A stretch of 64,000 bases of DNA. Origin: JBDXHU01 sp039989475 (GTDB taxonomy: Bacteria > Pseudomonadota > Gammaproteobacteria > Pseudomonadales > Halieaceae). Position 1 is the first letter of the stretch; each line of letters begins with the position of its first letter. Shown one piece after another: positions 8,196-14,923 of the stretch. The DNA lies in assembly GCA_039989475.1 (NCBI GenBank), contig JBDXHU010000004.1:186001-250000 (forward strand). The letters are read 5' to 3'. The translations under genes and the position numbers were made by a program. The notes beneath the pieces were generated by a model. It saw only the letters and a program-made list of their open reading frames with translations, did no database searches and was not told the origin of the DNA.

Positions 8196-8355
8196 GCCCA
8201 GGTGGTGTTGTGGTAGGCGCTGGCCGAAGGACAGTAGAGTTTAGTTACAGGGTTCGTAGTTCAAACCCGTACTATGCTCAAGTGGTGTTGTGGTGGACAC
8301 TGGCCGAAGGACAGTAGAGTTTAGTTACAGGGTTCGTAGTTCAAACCCGTACTAT
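8196..8355 (+). repeat. Two tandem 80-nt degenerate tRNA-Leu-like units
   Basis: Units at 8196-8275 and 8276-8355 abut the real tRNA. The first ~26 nt of each resemble the 5' end of the tRNA (GCCCAGGTGGTG in unit 1 is identical to the tRNA start; unit 2 has GCTCAAGTGGTG). The last 55 nt (8221-8275 and 8301-8355) are identical between units and include GGGTT/AACCC able to pair. Neither unit can form the acceptor stem and neither has CCA, so they are not functional tRNAs by inspection. Confidence 0.9.
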
Positions 8356-8442
8356 GCCCAGGTGGTGAAATTGGTAGACACGCTAGCTTCAGGTGCTAGT
8401 GCTCGCAAGGGCGTGGAGGTTCAAGTCCTCTCCTGGGCACCA
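8356..8442 (+). tRNA. tRNA-Leu (anticodon CAG)
   Basis: The 87-nt gene includes an encoded CCA. The acceptor stem GCCCAGG pairs with CCTGGGC at the 3' end; the D-arm region has TTGGTAGACAC; the anticodon stem CTAGC/GCTAG closes the loop TTCAGGT with CAG at the anticodon, reading CUG; a long variable arm (TGCTCGCAAGGGCG) is diagnostic of class II tRNAs; the T-loop is GTTCAAGTC. A terminator follows directly. Confidence 0.97.
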
Positions 8443-8448
8443 TATTCA

Positions 8449-8476
8449 AAGGCCGGTCACTGACCGGCCTTTTTTA
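8449..8476 (+). terminator. Rho-independent terminator of tRNA-Leu
   Basis: GGCCGGTCA (8451-8459) pairs with TGACCGGCC (8461-8469), followed by a run of T (8470-8475). It begins seven nt after the tRNA CCA. Confidence 0.93.
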
Positions 8477-8561
8477 TTTGCCCTTAAAGCGGTTCGGACT
8501 CCCGGCCACACAGCGGAATATTTCCGGTATGCTGTGCACCATAATAAAAATGGAGTCGACC

Positions 8562-10412
8562 ATGCGCAATCTCATCCTGCCACTGCTGGCCATTATCCCA
8601 TTGAGCGCGAGCGCCGCCGACAAGCAATTGCTGTGGGGCGACACCCACCTGCATACCAGCTACTCATTCGACGCCTACACCAATAACAATTTCACCGCGG
8701 ACCCGCATACCGCCTACCGCTATGCCAAGGGCATACCGGTGATTCACCCCTATAACCGCACCCGGGTACAAATTGAAACGCCGCTTGATTTCCTGGTGGT
8801 CTCAGACCACGCCGAGTTTCTCGGGGTTATCCGCCGTATTCACCAGGACGGGGTAGATACCAGTGAGGTGGGCCTGTGGGATAGCATAAAGGCACAGTTT
8901 GCCGCCTGGGTGCTGAACCGGGCCCTGGATGATCGCGATGCCGCACAATTGTTTCGAGACATTTTGCCACCGCCTGAGCCAGTGCGAGATGCAGCAAAGA
9001 ACAACACCATAGAAGGCAACACCAATATTCTGCCGCCGATGAAGTCAACCCAGGTGGACACCTGGCGCTCGATTACCGAGATCGCCGATGAGTATAACGA
9101 GCCAGGGGAGTTCACCGCCTTTATCGGCTGGGAGTGGAGCTCCATCCCCGGCGGCGCCAACCTGCACCGGGTGGTGATGACAGATGGTGACGCCAGCGCT
9201 GCCAACACCTTCCAGCCCTACAGCTTGTTGCAGAGTCAATTCCCCGAGGATCTGTGGGCCTGGCTGGAACAAACCAGCGCCAGCGCAGGCGCCAACTTTC
9301 TTTCCATTCCCCACAACTCGAACCTTTCCAAGGGTTTCATGTTCGACGACAACCGGCTGCGCGGCAACGATTTTGACAGCGACTACATTGCCGCCCGCAG
9401 GAAATGGGAGCCAGTAACGGAAATCACCCAGCTAAAGGGAGATTCAGAGACCCATCCGCTGCTGTCGCCCGATGACGAGTTTGCAGACTTCGAAGAGTTT
9501 CCCTTCTATCTGCAGGTGGACTACAGCCCCTACGAGGTTGAGCCCGGCGACTACGTACGTTCTGCCCTCAAGCGCGGCCTGGCCCTGGAACAGCAGTACG
9601 GCCAGAACCCTTACCAGTTCGGCGTGATTGGCTCGACCGATGCACACACCGGGTTGCCCAGTGCCGAGGAAGATAATTTTTGGGGCAAGATGGCGACCGA
9701 TTCGATTCCGGAAAACAAGAACAAGCAATGGGAGGAAGGTGAGCCAGCCCCCAATGGCTGGTCCATGTCGGCCCAGGGACTGGCGGCGGTTTGGTCGGAA
9801 GACAATAGCCGTGAATCCATCATGGAGGCGATGCGCCGCCGGGAAGTCTATGCCACCACGGGGCCGAGAATTCGGCTGCAGTTCTATGGCGGCGCCGATT
9901 TTTCGGCACTGGATGTTGAATCAGCCGAGCTGTACGCGCAGGCAACAGCCGCCGGAGTACCCATGGGCGGCGAATTGCAGTCGCTGAAGTCAGCCCCCAG
10001 TTTCATGGTGCTGGCAGACAAGGACCCGCTGGGCGCCAACCTGGACCGCATCCAGATCGTCAAGGGCTGGCTGGATGGCAGCGGCGAACAGCAGGAGCAG
10101 GTATTCGATGTGAGCTGGTCAGACCAGCGCCAGCTAGATGACAACGGCAAACTGCCGGCGGTGGGCAACACGGTGGATCTCAGCAACGGACACTACAGCA
10201 ACAGCATTGGCGCTAGCCGACTGACAGCGAGCTGGCAGGACCCCGGGTTCGATGCGGCCCAGTCAGCCTTCTATTACGTGCGGGTGCTGCAAATACCCAC
10301 ACCGCGCCACTCCCTGCTGGACGCCATCGCCCTGGGGCAAGAGCACGCCGCCGACCATCCCGACACCATCCAGGAGCGCGCCTACTCCTCCCCCATCTGG
10401 TACACCCCCTGA
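8562..10412 (+). CDS. Exported DUF3604 protein
   Basis: The 616-residue product starts at the ATG at 8562 with TGGAG upstream and a clear Sec signal peptide (MRNLILPLLAIIPLSASA, cut before AD). The mature part has motifs typical of DUF3604, a family related to PHP metal-dependent phosphoesterases: GDTHLHTSYSFDAY (about 26-39), VVSDHAEFLG, IPHNSNLSKG, and GSTDAHTG. The repeated His/Asp clusters suggest a metal site. The substrate is unknown. It stands alone between the tRNA-Leu terminator and a repeat block, so it looks like accessory content. Confidence 0.85.
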   Translation: MRNLILPLLAIIPLSASAADKQLLWGDTHLHTSYSFDAYTNNNFTADPHTAYRYAKGIPVIHPYNRTRVQIETPLDFLVVSDHAEFLGVIRRIHQDGVDTSEVGLWDSIKAQFAAWVLNRALDDRDAAQLFRDILPPPEPVRDAAKNNTIEGNTNILPPMKSTQVDTWRSITEIADEYNEPGEFTAFIGWEWSSIPGGANLHRVVMTDGDASAANTFQPYSLLQSQFPEDLWAWLEQTSASAGANFLSIPHNSNLSKGFMFDDNRLRGNDFDSDYIAARRKWEPVTEITQLKGDSETHPLLSPDDEFADFEEFPFYLQVDYSPYEVEPGDYVRSALKRGLALEQQYGQNPYQFGVIGSTDAHTGLPSAEEDNFWGKMATDSIPENKNKQWEEGEPAPNGWSMSAQGLAAVWSEDNSRESIMEAMRRREVYATTGPRIRLQFYGGADFSALDVESAELYAQATAAGVPMGGELQSLKSAPSFMVLADKDPLGANLDRIQIVKGWLDGSGEQQEQVFDVSWSDQRQLDDNGKLPAVGNTVDLSNGHYSNSIGASRLTASWQDPGFDAAQSAFYYVRVLQIPTPRHSLLDAIALGQEHAADHPDTIQERAYSSPIWYTP

Positions 10413-10420
10413 GATTGCCC

Positions 10421-10624
10421 TGACCCCGCTGGGGTCAGACCCCATTTACGCCTGCGCGGCCCGCTCCTACCCCATTCACCTCCGACCCCATCCACCTCCG
10501 ACCCCATTTACCTCCGACCCCATTCACCTCCGACCCCATTTACCTCCGACCCCAATTACCTCCGACCCCATCCACCTCCGACCCCGCTGGGGTCTGACCC
10601 CATTCACCTCCGACCCCGTAGGGG
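10421..10624. repeat. Second modular GACCCC repeat block
   Basis: The modules match 748-970: GCTGGGGTCAGACCCC palindrome, the GCCTGCGCGGCCCGCTCC spacer, then seven or so copies of the CTCCGACCCCATTTAC 16-mer with T/C/A variants, and a closing GCTGGGGTCTGACCCC palindrome. Together with 10625-10724 it fills the gene-free gap between the DUF3604 and Rieske oxygenase genes. I see no gene in it. Confidence 0.85.
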
Positions 10625-10637
10625 TGATATAGATCAA
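10624..10637 (+). promoter_or_regulatory. Possible FNR/ANR-type site
   Basis: GTGAT-ATAG-ATCAA matches the FNR consensus TTGAT-N4-ATCAA except for one position. It lies 88 nt upstream of the Rieske oxygenase start. I could not place a convincing -10 at the standard distance, so its role is uncertain. Confidence 0.4.
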
Positions 10638-10653
10638 GGTTGGGTGGATTTCA

Positions 10654-10675
10654 AAACCGTCAAGGCTGACGGTTT
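10654..10675. promoter_or_regulatory. Inverted repeat upstream of the Rieske oxygenase gene
   Basis: AAACCGTC (10654-10661) and GACGGTTT (10668-10675) form a perfect 8-bp inverted repeat around a 6-nt spacer, 50 nt before the ATG at 10725. It could be a regulator-binding site or an mRNA hairpin; there is no T-run that would make it a terminator. Confidence 0.5.
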
Positions 10676-10724
10676 ATGTTTGTGTTGCTAGGCTGGCTCG
10701 ATAAAAGTACAGGCGAGGTGCACC

Positions 10725-12101
10725 ATGGACAGCAAACGTAAAGCCAATCCGCAGTATGCGGGACCCAGCTATCAGCAGTTATTGGACCGTGAGACCAACG
10801 CGGTTCCCGACAGTCTGCGCGACGATACCCGGCCCTACCTGGGCTCGGACAACATCCCGGCCAATCGCTACCTGGATCGCGCTTTCCACGAATTGGAAGT
10901 GGAACACGTCTGGAAAAAGACCTGGCAGGCGGTATGCCGGGAAACAGAATTGCCCGAGCCGGGCGACACCCAGGTCTACGACATTACCCGCTTCTCCATC
11001 ATTGTCAGCCGGCTTGAGAACGGCGAACTCGCCGCTCATCGCAACGTCTGCCGCCATCGCGGGCGTCAACTGGTCGACGAGAACGGCAACAAGAAGGTAT
11101 TCACCTGCCCCTACCACGGTTTCACCTGGAAGCTTGATGGCAGTTTCAAGGGTGCGCCCTGTCAGTGGGACTTTGACCATATCGACCCGGATGACTTTGG
11201 TTTACCACCGGTGCTGGTTGATACCTGGGGTGGCTGGGTGTTTATCAATATGGACACCAATGCACAGTCCCTGCACGAATACCTGGGCATCCTGCCCGAG
11301 CACTTCGAGCGCTGGAAGCCAGAGGAGCGCTACAAGGCCGTGCACGTGCAGAAGGTCATTCCCTGCAACTGGAAGGTCGGCTGGGAAGCCTTTATCGAGT
11401 CTTACCACGCGGTGCTTACCCACCCGCAGATCTTGCCCTACACGGCCGAAGCTGAATCCCAGTACGACGTCTGGCAACCGCATATCAGCCGCACCATCAC
11501 CGCCATGGCGGTACCCAGTTCACACCGCCCGGACACCACCCCCCAGGATGTAGCCGATGCCATATTTGGTACCTCCGCCCTGGTGGCCGGCGAGGAAAGC
11601 ACCCAGGTACCGGACGATGTGCCGGTACGGGCTTACGTGGCGCAGAAAAACCGGGAGGAATTCAGCCCGCTGTATGACGAGCCATTAGAAGACCGCACCA
11701 CCGATGCCGAAATGATGGATTCGATACTGTATTCGGTGTTTCCCAACTTCGCGCCCTGGGCGGGCTTCCACCCGCACATCACCTACCGCTTCCGGCCCAA
11801 TGGGGATGACCACGAAACCGCACTGATGGAGATCATGCTGCTGCTACCCTACCCGCAAAGCGGTGAGCGTCCGGCCGATGCCCCGCCCCGGCTCATGGGT
11901 GAGGACGAGCTGTTCTGCCAGGCACCGGAGTTGGGAGAAAAACTGGGCAACATCTTCGACCAGGACCTGTTCAACATGCCCATGATCCAGCGCGGCATGC
12001 ACAACCTGGAAGATGGGGAGTTAGTGTTGGCTGACTATCACGAGGTGCGAATCCGGCATTTCCACCAGACCCTGGACAGGTATATTTACGGCGCGGACTA
12101 G
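10725..12101 (+). CDS. Rieske-type ring-hydroxylating oxygenase, alpha subunit
   Basis: The 458-residue protein has a Rieske [2Fe-2S] domain with ligands C109, H111 (CRHRG), C128 and H131 (CPYHGFTW), and a C-terminal START-like catalytic domain with the mononuclear-iron histidines in ESYHAVLTHPQ (H228, H233) and a possible Asp in FDQDLFN. Such enzymes insert oxygen into aromatic, steroid or other hydrophobic substrates using electrons from a reductase. No beta subunit, ferredoxin or reductase gene is adjacent, so partners must lie elsewhere. Substrate cannot be read from sequence. AGGCGAGG lies nine nt before the ATG. Confidence 0.93.
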   Translation: MDSKRKANPQYAGPSYQQLLDRETNAVPDSLRDDTRPYLGSDNIPANRYLDRAFHELEVEHVWKKTWQAVCRETELPEPGDTQVYDITRFSIIVSRLENGELAAHRNVCRHRGRQLVDENGNKKVFTCPYHGFTWKLDGSFKGAPCQWDFDHIDPDDFGLPPVLVDTWGGWVFINMDTNAQSLHEYLGILPEHFERWKPEERYKAVHVQKVIPCNWKVGWEAFIESYHAVLTHPQILPYTAEAESQYDVWQPHISRTITAMAVPSSHRPDTTPQDVADAIFGTSALVAGEESTQVPDDVPVRAYVAQKNREEFSPLYDEPLEDRTTDAEMMDSILYSVFPNFAPWAGFHPHITYRFRPNGDDHETALMEIMLLLPYPQSGERPADAPPRLMGEDELFCQAPELGEKLGNIFDQDLFNMPMIQRGMHNLEDGELVLADYHEVRIRHFHQTLDRYIYGAD

Positions 12102-13015
12102 GCCGGGTCGTGGGCCAGGCCGACCAGGTCGGCCGTGGTCATGTCACGCTCAGACAGCCAGGCATCCAGCTCTTCGGCCAGGCGCAGGCTGATGCCGGGC
12201 TCGGCGTAATTGGCGGTGCCCACCTGCACGGCCGCTGATCCGGCCATGAAGAACTCCAGCGCATCGCGCAGGCTGCCGATGCCACCCATACCGATGATGG
12301 GAATACTTACCTGCTGGTAGACCTCGTAAACCATGCGCACCGCCAGCGGCTTTAGCGCAGGCCCGGACATACCACCCATCTTCTGGCCCAGCATTGGGCG
12401 GCGGCGATCGACGTCGATGACCATGCCGCGAATGGTATTGATCATGGTGATCATATCGGCCCCGGCCGCTTCCACGGCACGGGCGACCTCGCAGATATCC
12501 CCCGCCTCCGGCGACAACTTCACCATCAGGGGCAGCCCGGTCACCGCGCGCACGGCGGCGGTCACCTCGCCTGCGGCTGCACCGGACACACCAAAGTGCA
12601 TGCCACCGGCGTGCACGTTAGGGCAGGATATATTCAGCTCCAGTGCCGCCACGCCTTCAACATCGTTGAAGCGCCTTCCCAATTCGACAAAGTCCTCTAT
12701 GGAGGTGGCAAAGGTATTAACAATCACGGTAACGCCCAGCTCGCGCAATCGCGGCATGGTCTCGGTGATGAAGGCGTCGATACCGATATTGGCGAGGCCA
12801 ATGGAGTTGAGCATGCCGGCCGAGGTTTCCACCGTGCGCGGTGGCGCATTACCCGGGCGAGGATCCAGGGAAATGCCCTTGACGCTAACGCCGCCGAGCC
12901 TGCCCACATCGACAAAGTCGGCATATTCGACCGCGTAACCGAAGGTACCCGAGGCATTGATAAACGGGTTTTCAAGCGTCAGCGGCCCCAACACTGTCTG
13001 CAGTCGCTGACTCAT
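12098..13015 (-). CDS. pyrD: Dihydroorotate dehydrogenase class 1B, catalytic subunit
   Basis: The enzyme oxidises dihydroorotate to orotate in UMP synthesis. The 305-residue protein has the FMN barrel with NASGTFGYAVEYADF, GISLDPRPGN, the catalytic-cysteine motif LNISCPNVHAGG (class 1 enzymes use Cys as base, class 2 use Ser), KLSPEAGDI, and GMGGIGSLRDALEF. It overlaps pyrK by ATGA, which pairs it with the NAD-dependent electron-transfer subunit. Class 2, quinone-linked PyrD is the usual form in gammaproteobacteria. Its 3' end overlaps the convergent Rieske gene by 4 nt. Confidence 0.95.
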   Translation of the reverse strand: MSQRLQTVLGPLTLENPFINASGTFGYAVEYADFVDVGRLGGVSVKGISLDPRPGNAPPRTVETSAGMLNSIGLANIGIDAFITETMPRLRELGVTVIVNTFATSIEDFVELGRRFNDVEGVAALELNISCPNVHAGGMHFGVSGAAAGEVTAAVRAVTGLPLMVKLSPEAGDICEVARAVEAAGADMITMINTIRGMVIDVDRRRPMLGQKMGGMSGPALKPLAVRMVYEVYQQVSIPIIGMGGIGSLRDALEFFMAGSAAVQVGTANYAEPGISLRLAEELDAWLSERDMTTADLVGLAHDPA

Positions 13016-13779
13016 GAGGCGGCCTCAAAGATCGCTGGCGCCTCGAATACCGGTCCGTCATAACACACATATTTATAGCTGCCGTCGGTGCCCATTACCG
13101 CGCAACCCTTGCAGGTGCCCATACCGCAGGCCATGGGCGCTTCCAGTGCCACCTGGCAGGGCACGCCGGCTCGCGACGCCACATCAGCCACCGCGTGCAG
13201 CATGCCGTCGGGTCCGCAGGTATAGATTATGGCGTTGGCGTCTTCATCCAGCAGCCGTTGCAGCGGCGCCGTGATCAGGCCCTGCTCGCCGACCGAACCG
13301 TTTTCCGTGGTTATCACCAACTCGGCAACTTGTTCTATTTCAGCGGACAGCGGCAGGTCATCTGCAGTGCGGGCACCATATAAAAACAGCGGTCGACGAC
13401 CGGCGGCATGCAGTTCGCGGGCCAGGAACAACAGGGGCGCGACGCCAACACCACCGGCCACCAGCAGCGGCCGACGCTCGCTGGTATCGACCTGGTAACC
13501 TTTGCCCAGCGGGCCGAACACGACCAGTTCATCGCCTGCAACCATGGCGGCCAGGCGTTCGGTGCCCTCGCCAATGGCTTTAACCAACACCGAACCCGTG
13601 GAACCGCTCTCCACCAGCGAGAACGCGCGCGGCAACACCGGGTGCACGCCCCAGTCGCCGCGGATCATGACAAATTCGCCGGGCTCGGCGGGAATATCCT
13701 CGTCGCCAGCAAAGCGCAACAGGGCGTGATTGGGGGCGGGATATTCGACTTCGGTAATTCGGGTACGCAGATATTTCAT
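13012..13779 (-). CDS. pyrK: Dihydroorotate dehydrogenase electron-transfer subunit PyrK
   Basis: PyrK passes electrons from the PyrD FMN through FAD and a [2Fe-2S] cluster to NAD+. The 255-residue protein has the FAD-binding motif LPRAFSLVESG (about 50-60), the nucleotide-binding VAGGVGVAPLLFLAREL (about 107-123), YTCGPDGMLHAVA, and a C-terminal cysteine cluster ACGMGTCKGCAV with a further Cys in YVCYDGPVF. This is the standard PyrK architecture. It lies directly upstream of and overlapping pyrD. Confidence 0.95.
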   Translation of the reverse strand: MKYLRTRITEVEYPAPNHALLRFAGDEDIPAEPGEFVMIRGDWGVHPVLPRAFSLVESGSTGSVLVKAIGEGTERLAAMVAGDELVVFGPLGKGYQVDTSERRPLLVAGGVGVAPLLFLARELHAAGRRPLFLYGARTADDLPLSAEIEQVAELVITTENGSVGEQGLITAPLQRLLDEDANAIIYTCGPDGMLHAVADVASRAGVPCQVALEAPMACGMGTCKGCAVMGTDGSYKYVCYDGPVFEAPAIFEAAS

Positions 13780-13822
13780 GGCGCGCTATGATACACCGAC
13801 CGCCCCAGCCGGAACACTCACC

Positions 13823-14920
13823 ATGCGCAGCATCACCCTGTTTTTCACGCTTTTGTTAAGCTTCCCTGCCTTCGCCGACAGCTATCGCCAGGTCATCATC
13901 ACCGAGCACGGCGGTCCCGAAGTGTTGCGGCTGATCGAGTCAGCGCCCTTACCCAAACCCGGCCCGGGCCAGGTACGGGTGCGTGTCATCGCCGCCAGCG
14001 CCTCCTTCACCGACATCATGCTGCGCAAGGGCATGTACCCGGTCGACGCCGAGCTACCCTATGCGCCCGGTTATGACCTGGTCGGCGTGGTCGACGCCCT
14101 GGGTGAAGGGGTCACAGGCCTGCAGGCGGGCCAGCGGGTCGCGGACCTCACCGTGTGGGGAGCTTACTCGGAATACACCCTGCACCCGGCCGAGAACCTG
14201 GTGCCAGTGCCGAACGGACTCCCCTCTGACGAGGCCGTGGTGTTGATCCTGTCCTATATGACCGCCTACCAGATGCTGTTCCGCGAGGCAGACCTCAAGC
14301 CACAACAGTCGGTGTTGATTCACGGTGCCAGCGGCGCGGTGGGCACCGCGCTGGCGCAATTGGGACGCGTGGCCGGCCTGAAGATGTACGGCACCGCCTC
14401 CACCGCCAAACAGGACTACCTGCGAGAACTTGGCGTCACCCCCATCGACTACAAGACCGAGGACTTCGTCACTCGCATCATGAATGACACCGACGGCGCC
14501 GGGGTTGATGCGGTGTTCGACGCCATCAGCGTCGACAACTTTGAGCGCTCCTACAGTGTGCTGGCACCGGACGGTGTGTTGGTGAAGTACGGCCTCTACC
14601 TGGCCAGCCGCGACGAGAACAGCAGCCTGGGCATGGCCTGGGAGTTTATTCGCCTGCTGTGGCAGCAACAGATGTGGGACTGGTTCCCGCAAGACGGGCG
14701 GCGGGTGAGCTTTTACTCCATCGCTGATTTCCGCGTCGCACACCCGGACTGGTTCAAGGATGACCTGAGCAGCCTGTTTGAACTGGCGCTGGAGAAAAAT
14801 GTGCGGCCGCAGATCTGGAAAACCCTGCCGCTGTCCGCCGCGGCCGACGCCCACCGCCATATTGAAGCCGGCGAGGTGCGCGGCAAGATCGTACTGCAGG
14901 TAGCACCCGAGCCGGACTAG
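13823..14920 (+). CDS. MDR-family quinone-oxidoreductase-like protein with signal peptide
   Basis: The 365-residue product begins at the ATG at 13823 with a typical Sec signal peptide (RSITLFFTLLLSFPAFA, cut before DS). The mature part is a full medium-chain dehydrogenase/reductase of the zinc-independent quinone reductase group: EHGGPEVLRL, PGYDLVGVVDALGEGV, and the Rossmann motif IHGASGAVGTALAQLGRVAG. A periplasmic location is odd for an NAD(P)H-dependent fold. The start could be misjudged, but the next in-frame Met is far inside the domain (at MLRKGMYP) and the N-terminal leader is hydrophobic and cleavable in form. Confidence 0.85.
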   Translation: MRSITLFFTLLLSFPAFADSYRQVIITEHGGPEVLRLIESAPLPKPGPGQVRVRVIAASASFTDIMLRKGMYPVDAELPYAPGYDLVGVVDALGEGVTGLQAGQRVADLTVWGAYSEYTLHPAENLVPVPNGLPSDEAVVLILSYMTAYQMLFREADLKPQQSVLIHGASGAVGTALAQLGRVAGLKMYGTASTAKQDYLRELGVTPIDYKTEDFVTRIMNDTDGAGVDAVFDAISVDNFERSYSVLAPDGVLVKYGLYLASRDENSSLGMAWEFIRLLWQQQMWDWFPQDGRRVSFYSIADFRVAHPDWFKDDLSSLFELALEKNVRPQIWKTLPLSAAADAHRHIEAGEVRGKIVLQVAPEPD

Positions 14921-14923
14921 ATT

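Noticed and set aside
8196..8355. Two additional tRNA genes
   Set aside because: Neither unit can form an acceptor stem or a standard anticodon arm and there is no CCA.
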